Below, one piece after another: positions 14,309 to 21,809 of a stretch of DNA of 34,071 nucleotides (the stretch's first letter is position 1; each line of letters opens with the position of its first letter). The DNA comes from Streptomyces sp. SID11385 (GTDB taxonomy: Bacteria > Actinomycetota > Actinomycetes > Streptomycetales > Streptomycetaceae), in contig NZ_JAAGLR010001001.1 in NCBI RefSeq assembly GCF_010548245.1, positions 1 to 34,071 on the forward strand, in the 5' to 3' direction. Position numbers and translations under genes: made by a program. The notes below the pieces were generated by a model. It was not told the origin of the DNA and searched no databases. It worked only from the letters and a program-made list of their open reading frames with translations.

Positions 14309-15529
14309 TTGTTCGTCTCTCTGCACCGTGCCCGCAGCACTGTGGATACGCTCGCCTACCTGCTTGGCCCAGGCGAGCGCGGCAACCACGACAACCCACG
14401 CCTGATCGACGGCGATGGTCACGGCGCCCCGCTCGCCATGTTCGCGGAGTCGCTCTCCCCGCCCGTCCTCGCTCAGGTCCTCGACGCGCCCATCGAGCGA
14501 CTCGGCCTCCGGGCTCCGCCAGAGCCCGTCTGGTTGTGCTCGGTGCGCTCCGACCCCCGGCATCAGGACCCGCACGACACGCAGTGGGCCGCAGTCGCCC
14601 GCCGCCTCGTCGACACCACCGGCTTGGCTCCCGTGGGTGATCCGGACGCCTGCCGGTGGCTGGCCCTGCGAAGTCAGCCCCGTCGGATGGACATCGTCGC
14701 CACCGTCGCCCGGGAAGACGGAGGTCTCCACGCCTCCTACCGCGACGCCTTCCGCCTTCAGGCCGAGTGTCGGCGCATCACCAAGGACCTGGGCCATCTG
14801 CCCGTTCCCCGACCGCAGGAGAAGCCCATGCCCGCCCCCTCCATAGCCATCTCCGCCGAGATCAGCGGCAGCGTCGTCGCCCACGGGGCGAGCGACGACC
14901 TGTCCGCCGCCCTCCTCAAGCACGCGGGCTTCCAGCAGATTCAGGACTGGCACGGCCGCCGCCACCGCCTCGCCTCCACCACCCCCGCCGACGAGAGCCG
15001 CGCCATCGCCACGTATGCGGCCCAGATGCTTCGGGCGGCCCGCTACGAGGTCCGCCTCGACCCCACCCTCGACGCCTCCACCGAGATCAGCCCGACCAAT
15101 CCGCTCGGTCCGTACAAGACCGGAAGTGAAATCCTCCGGCTCACCGATCAGGTCTGGGCCGCGCCGGACGGGCAGAGCCTCGCCCGCCCAGTAGAGCACC
15201 TGATTCACCCCCAGCATGGCGGGCTGGAACGAGTCCGGGAGGCGCTGGAAGCCGTTTCGGCTCGGCTGGAAGAGCTGGACGACGAGTCATTCGAGTTGCG
15301 CGACCGCTTCGAGACGGCTGCCGAGTTCCTGACCGCAGCCCAGGCGGAACTCACCGATGCCGCGACCGTGGTGCGCAACATCGCACCACCCCCCGCCTCC
15401 CAGAGGGCTGCCCTCGCCGTTTCGCCCTCAGCCGCTGACGCGTGCGTTACCCCATCCCCCTCTGCCACAACTGCCCAGAGCCAGGCGCCCTTCCCCACAG
15501 CGCACACGCCCTCCCCCCGGGGCCGGTGA
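14309..15529 (+). CDS. Relaxase-like N-domain without HUH histidines, fused to a GF-domain protein
   Basis: A 406-residue protein from TTG 14309 (GAGG eight bases upstream). Residues 1-165 follow Streptomyces MobA-type relaxases (PF03432-like): an N-terminal strand and YLLGPGERGNHDNPRLI, then VWLCSVRSDP, W-AAVARRLVDTTGLAP, CRWLALR and IVATVAREDGGLHASYRDAFR. Active relatives carry a His-rich HxxDHxH-type motif before IVAT; here that stretch is RSQPRRMD, so the metal-binding histidines are absent. From Met174 on it is a different protein with HAGFQQIQDWHGRRHRLAS (GF-domain), a long helix ERVREALEAVSARLEEL and a Pro/Ser tail ending SPRGR. AGGAG six bases before the Met174 codon suggests independent translation of the C-terminal part. 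Likely non-functional as a nicking enzyme; a DNA-binding or regulatory role remains possible. Confidence 0.72.
   Translation: MFVSLHRARSTVDTLAYLLGPGERGNHDNPRLIDGDGHGAPLAMFAESLSPPVLAQVLDAPIERLGLRAPPEPVWLCSVRSDPRHQDPHDTQWAAVARRLVDTTGLAPVGDPDACRWLALRSQPRRMDIVATVAREDGGLHASYRDAFRLQAECRRITKDLGHLPVPRPQEKPMPAPSIAISAEISGSVVAHGASDDLSAALLKHAGFQQIQDWHGRRHRLASTTPADESRAIATYAAQMLRAARYEVRLDPTLDASTEISPTNPLGPYKTGSEILRLTDQVWAAPDGQSLARPVEHLIHPQHGGLERVREALEAVSARLEELDDESFELRDRFETAAEFLTAAQAELTDAATVVRNIAPPPASQRAALAVSPSAADACVTPSPSATTAQSQAPFPTAHTPSPRGR
14817..14830 (+). promoter_or_regulatory. Internal ribosome site and ATG within the relaxase-like gene
   Basis: AGGAG (14817-14821) lies six bases before an in-frame ATG (14828). 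It would give a separate 233-residue product ending at 15529. Its strength is better than that of the upstream TTG start, suggesting either two products or an ancestral gene boundary preserved inside a fusion. Confidence 0.6.
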
Positions 15530-16806
15530 CACCCGTGTCCGTCACCCACGCATTGACCGGTGGACCGTCGCGCACCTACCTCATGCGTGCCGCCGACGCT
15601 CTGGCCAGCGCCACGACCACATACGCCGTCCCTCTGCTCGTGCTCGTCACCACCGGCTCCACCGTCCTCACCGGCCTTGCCTTCCTGATCGAATGGGTGC
15701 CCAGGATCGCCGCCTTCACCGTCGCCGGATCGCTGGTCGACCGGTGGGGTGCCGGCCACGCCTTCCGGGTCTCCAACACGGCTCGCACCCTCGTCGTCGC
15801 CGTGACCGCGGTCGTCCTTCTCATCCTTCCGAGCACAGGCGGGTTCTCGACGGCGGCAACGCTCGTCTTCGGAGCGGTCTCCGGGCTGCTGGCCGAGGTC
15901 TCCTTCGTTGCGATCGAGACGCTCGGCGCCAAGGCCAGCCGCGATATGGGCAGCCAGGCGCACCGGGTGCAGGCCGCGCAGACCGGGATCGACCAGGCCG
16001 CATTGCTGATCGGACCACTGCTCGGTGGCCTGCTCCTGCTCGCCGGGCCCACCGCCCTACTCGTGGTGGTCGCGCTCCTCGCGCTCACCGCCACCACGCT
16101 CACCCCTCCGACGAAGGCGCACACTCACCCGACGGACGACGCCCGGGAGCGGAGCAGCCTGCGCACGGGGTGGACAACGCTACGGCACACACCGGCACTG
16201 GTGTGGCTGGTCGGCGGTCTGGCTGCCTCGAATCTCGCCACCGGCGTACTGCAGGCTTCGGCCCCGATCACCGTCGTCCATCACTTCCACTACTCAACCG
16301 CCGCTGTGGGGTCGGTCTGGAGTGCGGCAGCGGTGGCCTCCCTGGTGGCGATCTGGATCAGCCGCCGGGCCATCGACCGCTTCGGAATCTGGGCTGTGGG
16401 CGCGAGCATGGCCGCCCTCGTCACCCTCGCGTGCCTGGGCGCGGCCCTGGCCCCCACCTTCCCCGCGTACACGATTGCGGTGGCGGCGGTCATGGCCGGT
16501 GAGGGAGCGATGACCGTGGTGCTGCGCACCCTGCGCGCCCATGCCATCCCCGCTCCGGCGTTCGGCTCGACCCTGGCCGTGACGATCATCCTGGTGCTGC
16601 TGCCGCTCCCGCTCGCCGGAGCCCTGATTGCCCTCGTCCCCGCCGACAGCATTCCGCTCCTCCTGCTGGCTTGCGCCATTCTTCAAGGCGCGGCGCTGGC
16701 TGTGTGCTTCGCCGGCCTTCGCCGCCACCGCAGCGCCTACGACCTCCCCGGCCACCGGGCCCGTGCCTCCGCGTCGGAGTCCGAGCACGTGGCGGACGCG
16801 CGATGA
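15526..16806 (+). CDS. MFS transporter (probable efflux pump)
   Basis: A 426-residue integral membrane protein with ten to twelve hydrophobic helices. The MFS loop 2-3 signature appears as GSLVDRWGAG after WVPRIAAFTVA. It resembles the enterobactin/macrolide-type exporters of the major facilitator superfamily (drug:H+ antiport). The GTG start at 15526 overlaps the previous TGA (GTGA), indicating coupling to the relaxase-like gene; a second GTG at 15535 is also possible. It directly precedes the ATP-grasp ligase gene, so it may export the ligase product or protect against it. Substrate unknown. It is cargo rather than transfer machinery. Confidence 0.88.
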   Translation: MTPVSVTHALTGGPSRTYLMRAADALASATTTYAVPLLVLVTTGSTVLTGLAFLIEWVPRIAAFTVAGSLVDRWGAGHAFRVSNTARTLVVAVTAVVLLILPSTGGFSTAATLVFGAVSGLLAEVSFVAIETLGAKASRDMGSQAHRVQAAQTGIDQAALLIGPLLGGLLLLAGPTALLVVVALLALTATTLTPPTKAHTHPTDDARERSSLRTGWTTLRHTPALVWLVGGLAASNLATGVLQASAPITVVHHFHYSTAAVGSVWSAAAVASLVAIWISRRAIDRFGIWAVGASMAALVTLACLGAALAPTFPAYTIAVAAVMAGEGAMTVVLRTLRAHAIPAPAFGSTLAVTIILVLLPLPLAGALIALVPADSIPLLLLACAILQGAALAVCFAGLRRHRSAYDLPGHRARASASESEHVADAR

Positions 16807-16880
16807 CGTGTGCCCCGGGCCTCGTCCTTCCCCTTCCTTTCCTCTCCCTTCCCGATTTCCGTGCACCTGGAGGTTCTCCC

Positions 16881-18116
16881 GTGTCGCAGATGACCACATC
16901 CCCGCTGCTGATCGTCGTCGGGGGTACGGACCCCGTCTACCGGGGGTACTGCGTCGAGCAGGCCGCCGCCGGATATCCCATCGCGCTGATCGACACCAAG
17001 TCGCCGTCCTGGGCGCACCACTTGGTAGCCGATCACGAGGTCGCCGACATTCACGATGTCGACTCGGTGGTCGCGGCTGGCCTGGCCCTGGCTGAGCGGC
17101 ACCGGGTCGCGGGGGTGGTGACGTGGGACGAGTACGCGCTCGTGCCCACCGCAGCGCTCGTCGAACGCCTCGGCGTGCCCGGCAACGCGGTGGAGGCGAT
17201 GACTGCGTGCCGCGACAAGGCCAGGAGCCGCCGCCTGTTCGCCGAGCACGACGTTCCCTCGGCCACTTCGACGCGCGTCACCAGCCTGGAACAGGCACGT
17301 GAGGCCGCGCTCAGTACCGGCTTCCCCGTCGTCCTTAAGCCGTCCTCCCACGCTGCGAGCATCGGCGTGATCCGCGCCGACAACATTGAAGAGCTGCTCG
17401 TTGCTTGGGAGTTTGCCTCGGCCGGGGCCGGTGAGCAGGGCCCGGAGGGCAGCGGTGTGCTCGTCGAGGAATACCTGGCGGGCCCGGAAGTCTCCGTCGA
17501 GTGCGTCACCCACCAGGGCATCACCACCGCGCTGGCCGTCACCCGCAAGGAGGTCGGCTTCGCCCCGTACTTCGAGGAGACGGGCCACACCGTGGATGCC
17601 GCCGACCCGCTCCTGCCCGAGGTCGCGCCCGTCGCGATCCAGGCCGTACGGGCGCTCGGGGTGACCTCCGGTATCCAGCACGTGGAGATGCGCCTTACCG
17701 CCACGGGGCCCAGGATCATCGAGGTGAACGCGCGCATCGGCGGGGACCGGATCGGCACGCTCGTTCGCCTCGCGACCGGCCTCGACCTGCCCCGCATCGC
17801 CGCCGACGTCGCCTGCGGACGCCAGCCCGACCTCACGCGCACCGCCCACACGACCGCCGCGATCAAGATCCTCTACCCGCCGGCCTCGGGCGTCCTCACC
17901 GCCCGCGAGTTGTCCGCCGACGCGGATGCGACGTGCCCGTGGCTTCACGAGGTGACGTGGCTGCGCAAGGTCGGCGAACAGGTGGCGCTGCCCCCGGCCG
18001 GGAATCTCGACACCGCCCGCGTCGGCTTCCTCATCGTCACCGATGACACCGCTCAGGAGACCCGGGCCCGCCTCGCCTCCCTCACGGACGACCTCACTCT
18101 CACGGTCACCCGGTGA
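16881..18116 (+). CDS. ATP-grasp domain ligase (carboxylate-amine ligase type)
   Basis: A 411-residue ATP-grasp enzyme; such enzymes activate a carboxylate as an acyl phosphate and join it to an amine or thiol. The N-terminal Rossmann-like region starts LLIVVGGTDPVYRGY. The ATP-binding strand is GFPVVLKPSSHAASIGV (Lys153), the adenine-hinge segment is VLVEEYLAGPEVSVE (195-206) and the metal ligands are in IIEVNARIGGDRIGT (Glu281, Asn283). The pattern is closest to the PurK-like/BacD (YwfE) group that includes L-amino-acid ligases; the substrate cannot be read. GTG 16881 has TGGAGG upstream. With the adjacent MFS gene it forms a two-gene cassette, perhaps making and exporting a small peptide-like compound. 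No other biosynthetic gene is next to it. Confidence 0.88.
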   Translation: MSQMTTSPLLIVVGGTDPVYRGYCVEQAAAGYPIALIDTKSPSWAHHLVADHEVADIHDVDSVVAAGLALAERHRVAGVVTWDEYALVPTAALVERLGVPGNAVEAMTACRDKARSRRLFAEHDVPSATSTRVTSLEQAREAALSTGFPVVLKPSSHAASIGVIRADNIEELLVAWEFASAGAGEQGPEGSGVLVEEYLAGPEVSVECVTHQGITTALAVTRKEVGFAPYFEETGHTVDAADPLLPEVAPVAIQAVRALGVTSGIQHVEMRLTATGPRIIEVNARIGGDRIGTLVRLATGLDLPRIAADVACGRQPDLTRTAHTTAAIKILYPPASGVLTARELSADADATCPWLHEVTWLRKVGEQVALPPAGNLDTARVGFLIVTDDTAQETRARLASLTDDLTLTVTR

Positions 18117-18238
18117 ACCCCCTACACCCAGGCGCTCGCGCTGCCAGACCCACCGGCGGCGACCAGCGAGAGCACGGGCGGTGGGCGCGACCCGTACGAG
18201 CCCACCGTCCGGTCCCAGTCCCAGGCCGAGGAGCAGAA

Positions 18239-18913
18239 GTGCCGGAATTCCACCCCAGCATCGGCGACGCCATCGGCGCGGCGATGTCCCACAACATCAA
18301 ACTCGCACACGGCGCAGTGCCGGGCCCGGACGAAGATACGCGGGTCCGCTACATTCCGCCGCCCGGCGCCGACTCGTATTCGGTGCGCGGGATGATCCAC
18401 CGGCTGACCGAGGACGCCTCGCCGGGAGAGGTCGCCAGCATCCTTGAGGAAGTCACCAGCGCCTTGGCGGGTGTGTTGCCGGAACTGATTGGACTGACGG
18501 CCGCAGCAGCGGACTGGACACGTCTGCGGCTTTCCTTCGACAACCCGGTTCCGCCCAACGCCCCGTTCGAGACGTGGACTCGCCTCGCCGCCGCGCACAA
18601 CATGCTGGAAGGGGCTCAGGAGTACCTGCTGGACGCAGAGGCAGGCGTCGCCGCCTGCCCCCAGGAGCGCACGCACCCTCGGCACCACGAAATGGTCTAC
18701 GAGCTGCGGACGCGGGAACTGCTTCACGACGTCATGGGCGCCCCGGCTCCCCACGCCGCACCGTCCACCGCCGATACACGGACGGAAACGAAGAGGCAGC
18801 AGGCCGCGCAGAGCACGTCCCCGAACGTCGTCGCACGCGGGACACCTACACAGCACGAGACGGCCGAAGCCCCACCGAGCGCTGCTTCGCACCGCCCGCC
18901 CCACACCCGCTGA
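18239..18913 (+). CDS. Element-encoded protein of unknown function (224 aa)
   Basis: Not recognised. GTG 18239 follows GAGGAG and gives MPEFHPSIGDAIGAAMSHN. The ordered part is largely helical (MIHRLTEDASPGEVASILEE, then WTRLAAAHNMLEGAQEYLLD), followed by a polar disordered tail ending SHRPPHTR. It lies upstream of the coupling-protein gene. The helical bundle plus basic tail recalls accessory proteins that dock on coupling proteins, but no family link can be shown from sequence alone. Confidence 0.65.
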   Translation: MPEFHPSIGDAIGAAMSHNIKLAHGAVPGPDEDTRVRYIPPPGADSYSVRGMIHRLTEDASPGEVASILEEVTSALAGVLPELIGLTAAAADWTRLRLSFDNPVPPNAPFETWTRLAAAHNMLEGAQEYLLDAEAGVAACPQERTHPRHHEMVYELRTRELLHDVMGAPAPHAAPSTADTRTETKRQQAAQSTSPNVVARGTPTQHETAEAPPSAASHRPPHTR

Positions 18914-19012
18914 CCAGCCCGCCCCACTCGTCCAGGAGTTCCAGATGCCACACCGCAGATTGCATCTCGCCCCCTCCGCCCTTCTCCGCCCGCGCCTCCT
19001 CCTGGACTCTTC

Positions 19013-20800
19013 ATGCCCGCACAACGCACTACCGCGCCCTCGGCCACCACCGGGACGGACGCGCTCCTGTATCTCCTGTTCGGCGCACTCGGCTTCGGGC
19101 TCTGCGTCGGCTCCCTGACCTGGCTCAGCGGAAACCTGACCAACACCCTCCTCGGGGTCGGGCCCTGGACGCCGTTCGAGGTGACCGACGGGCTGCTTCG
19201 CCCCGCCGAGACGTGGCCGCATCTGTCCACAACCGAAATCCTGATCGGCGCGCGGATCGTCCCCGGCCTGCTGGCTCTCGGCCTCGCCGTCCTCGGCATC
19301 GCACTGTGGATCAGGTGGCGAGGCGGGGCAAGGAGGGGCCTCGCCCGCAGGGGCGATCTCTCCCCGCTGCTCGGGAAGGAGATCACGGCCAAGGCCCGCG
19401 ATCTGCGGCCCTCGCTCAGCACACTGCGCGCGAAGAACATCGCTCCCGCCGACAGGGGCGTTCTCCTGGGCGCCCTCTCGCCGGGGCGGACGGAGGTGCG
19501 AGCCTCATGGGAGGACGTGATCGTCGCGATCATGGCACCGCGCAGCGGCAAGACCAGCGCCTTGGCAATCCCCGCGATCCTCTCCGCCCCCGGCCCCGTT
19601 CTCCTCACAAGCAACAAAGCGGCGAACGACGCCTACACGACCACGGTCGGCGCCCGCAGCGAGGTCGGCACGGCCTGGACGCTCGACCCGCAGCAGATCG
19701 CACACCACCCGCGCGAGATGTGGTGGGACATCCTCGCCGATGCCCGCGATCTCGCCGGGGCAAAGCGGCTTGCCGGTCATTTCGTCGCCGCGAGCGTGGA
19801 CGAGTCGAACGGCAACGACTTCTGGTCGACCGCCGCCGCCAACACGCTCGCCGCCCTCTTCCTCGCCGCCGCCAGCCACCGCCGCCCCGTCACCGACGCC
19901 CTGGCCTGGCTCGCCTCACCCGCCGACCGCACCCCGGTCGACCTCCTCACCGATGCCGGCCACCACGCGGTCGCCGCTCAACTCCAGGGCACCGTCTCAG
20001 GCGCGGTCGAAACACGAGACGGCATTTACGAGACCGCCCGCCAATACGCGAGCTGCCTCCTCGACCCCGAAGTCTCAGCCTGGGTCACTCCCCACCCGGG
20101 CCTTCCCGAGTTCAAGCCCAGCGCCTTCGCCTCCTCCACAGACACCCTCTTCCTGCTGAGCAAGGACGGCGGAGGCTCAGCGAGCGCGATCATCGCCGCT
20201 GCAGCCGATGCCGTCATGCGCGCCGCCGTCGTCGTCGCCGAACGCTCCGGAGGGCGCCTCGACCCGCCCGCCCTGTGCGTCCTCGACGAAGCCGCGAACG
20301 TCTGCAAAATCTCGGACCTACCGGACTTGTACAGCCACCTGGGCAGCCGGGGGGTCATCCCGATCACGATCCTGCAGTCCTACCGGCAGGGGCAGCGCTG
20401 CTGGGGCGAGGCCGGGATGGACGCCCTCTGGTCGGCGGCCACCATCAAGATCGTCGGCTCGGGCATCGACGACGCGGACTTCGCCGACCGGCTCAGCAAG
20501 CAGGTCGGGGATCACGACGTCCAGACCACCTCCGTCTCCACCAGCGAAAGCGGCAAGTCCACGTCGGTGAGCATGCGCACCGAACGCATCCTGCCCCCTG
20601 ACGCGATCCGCGCCCTGCCCAAGGGCAAAGCCCTCCTGCTCGCCACCGGCCTGCGGATTGCCATGCTCACCCTGCGCCCCTGGTACAAGGAACCCCACGC
20701 GAAGACGATCGGCCCGGCCTCCGCCCACGCCACCAAGGCCATCACCGCACGAGCCCTCGCGAAGGACAACCAGCGCGACGACTACGGGCTGTCGGCATGA
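19013..20800 (+). CDS. Type IV coupling protein, VirD4/TraG family
   Basis: A 595-residue membrane ATPase that recruits the transferred DNA-protein complex to the channel. Two N-terminal helices (about 16-40 and 76-100) anchor it. Walker A is APRSGKTS (175-182), followed by AIPAILSAPGPVLLTSNK, and Walker B is LCVLDEAAN (421-429, Asp425-Glu426). ILQSYRQGQRCWG and the TraG/TraD C-terminal region (AATIKIVGSGIDDADFADRLS) are characteristic. ATG 19013 lacks a clear ribosome site; a short frame from ATG 18944 with AGGAG upstream overlaps it and might couple translation. Its stop overlaps the next ATG (ATGA). Coupling protein plus VirB4-type ATPase indicate relaxase-dependent single-strand transfer, not the FtsK-like TraB mechanism usual in Streptomyces. 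Confidence 0.94.
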   Translation: MPAQRTTAPSATTGTDALLYLLFGALGFGLCVGSLTWLSGNLTNTLLGVGPWTPFEVTDGLLRPAETWPHLSTTEILIGARIVPGLLALGLAVLGIALWIRWRGGARRGLARRGDLSPLLGKEITAKARDLRPSLSTLRAKNIAPADRGVLLGALSPGRTEVRASWEDVIVAIMAPRSGKTSALAIPAILSAPGPVLLTSNKAANDAYTTTVGARSEVGTAWTLDPQQIAHHPREMWWDILADARDLAGAKRLAGHFVAASVDESNGNDFWSTAAANTLAALFLAAASHRRPVTDALAWLASPADRTPVDLLTDAGHHAVAAQLQGTVSGAVETRDGIYETARQYASCLLDPEVSAWVTPHPGLPEFKPSAFASSTDTLFLLSKDGGGSASAIIAAAADAVMRAAVVVAERSGGRLDPPALCVLDEAANVCKISDLPDLYSHLGSRGVIPITILQSYRQGQRCWGEAGMDALWSAATIKIVGSGIDDADFADRLSKQVGDHDVQTTSVSTSESGKSTSVSMRTERILPPDAIRALPKGKALLLATGLRIAMLTLRPWYKEPHAKTIGPASAHATKAITARALAKDNQRDDYGLSA

Positions 20801-21027
20801 GCGCCTCCTCTCTCGCTCCCGGACGTCTGGGCCGCTCGCCCGCCGTCCGCCGCAACGGTCAGTGGTGGCTGGTCAGCGAGGCGGGCGCTATAGCCGCCAC
20901 GGACACTGCCTTCGCCGCGACGCTCGACAGCCTCGCCCGCGCCCTGGACGACGCCGAGCACGCCGTCGCCCGTCTTCGCGCCGTAGCCCCTGGCTCCTCC
21001 GCGCCGGAGTCGGGAGAGCACCGGTGA
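20797..21027 (+). CDS. 76-residue protein of unknown function between coupling protein and DnaB-N gene
   Basis: ATG 20797 overlaps the coupling-protein stop by four bases, and its own TGA overlaps the next GTG by four bases, so three genes are translationally coupled. The product starts MSASSLAPGRLGRSPAVRRN and includes GQWWLVSEAGAIAATDTAFAATL, then a helix (LDSLARALDDAEHAVARLRAV). No motif recognised; small genes in this place recur in related elements (from memory). Confidence 0.7.
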   Translation: MSASSLAPGRLGRSPAVRRNGQWWLVSEAGAIAATDTAFAATLDSLARALDDAEHAVARLRAVAPGSSAPESGEHR

Positions 21028-21806
21028 ACCCGCTCCTGAGCGCCGAGCAGGCGGTCCTCGGCGCGATCCTCCTCGACCCCGGTCAGCTTGCCCACCTCGG
21101 CTGGCTCGCTCCAGCCCACTTCGAACGGCCCGCGCACCGGGCTCTGTTCTCTGCCATGTGCACGCTGCGCGACAAACATCACCCCGCGCTCGCCGGGGAC
21201 GACGTCCCGTTGTCGTGGATCACCGACGCTGTCGCCGAGGCCGGCCGCCACGTACGGGGCCTGACCGACGTGTACGCCCACTCCCTGGTGCAAGGCTGCC
21301 CACATCCCGAACACGCCCCCGTTTACGGGCGTATGGTGCTGGAGGGCGCCATCCACCGCACCATCACCCAGCACGCGATCCGCCTCCACCAAGCCGCCCG
21401 CGCTGACTCCGTACGCGGAGACGTCGAAGGCGCCCTCCACCAAGCCGACGTGCTCACCGGTGTCCTGCGGGATCTCTCCGAGAGCTGGGGTGCCGAAGCC
21501 CGCCCCGCCGACCCGGGCCGCCTCCTCCTCGGCGGCCTCCACCGCCGCGCGGCCACCGGCTTCCACCTCGACCGCCTGTACAGCGCCCTCGCGGTCACCC
21601 CGGTCCGGGCCGGCGCCCGGCTCGTCCGCTTCCTGGACACGGCCGTCGTCGACACCTACGTCCGCGCCGCCGCCGCCCTCCCCCGACTGCTGGGCGCCGC
21701 CGCACGCCGCGCCCAGACCGGCAACATCCAGACGTACCTGGGCGCGCTGATCGCCGCAGCCGCCCTCCTGACCTGCGCGGTCGTCCTCTATGCGGCGGGA
21801 GCCTGA
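21024..21806 (+). CDS. Chimeric ORF: DnaB-helicase N-domain joined in frame to NuoL C-terminus
   Basis: A 260-residue frame. Residues 1-155 (MNPLLSAEQAVLGAILLDPG, QLAHLGWLAPAHFERPAHRA, ending LTGVLRDLSESWG) match the DnaB N-terminal/primase-interacting domain in element-borne replication proteins, which normally continue, often with a second such domain. From about residue 170 the sequence changes to RRAATGFHLDRLYSALAVTP, VRFLDTAVVDTYVR, RRAQTGNIQTYLGALIAAAA, a terminal membrane helix. This is the C-terminus of NADH-quinone oxidoreductase subunit L. The nuoM gene starts three bases after the stop, as expected downstream of nuoL. No natural protein has this fusion to my knowledge. It is a recombination scar or an assembly join, roughly between 21500 and 21545. 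Confidence 0.88.
   Translation: MNPLLSAEQAVLGAILLDPGQLAHLGWLAPAHFERPAHRALFSAMCTLRDKHHPALAGDDVPLSWITDAVAEAGRHVRGLTDVYAHSLVQGCPHPEHAPVYGRMVLEGAIHRTITQHAIRLHQAARADSVRGDVEGALHQADVLTGVLRDLSESWGAEARPADPGRLLLGGLHRRAATGFHLDRLYSALAVTPVRAGARLVRFLDTAVVDTYVRAAAALPRLLGAAARRAQTGNIQTYLGALIAAAALLTCAVVLYAAGA
21543..21806 (+). pseudogene. nuoL: 3' remnant of nuoL (about 85 codons)
   Basis: Only the last segment of the antiporter-like subunit L remains: the amphipathic region FHLDRLYSALAVTPVRAGA, the conserved QTGNIQTY turn and the final membrane helix. A complete NuoL is roughly 600-700 residues with some 16 helices, so over 85% is missing here. The remnant is in its proper place before nuoM. The rest may lie at the other end of the accessory DNA or be deleted. 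Confidence 0.85.
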
Positions 21807-21809
21807 ACC

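Noticed and set aside
18944..19120. Short plus-strand frame starting ATG 18944 with AGGAG upstream, overlapping the coupling-protein start
   Set aside because: The encoded peptide is Arg/Pro/Ser-rich with no recognisable core; at most a translational leader for the coupling protein. Not listed as a gene.
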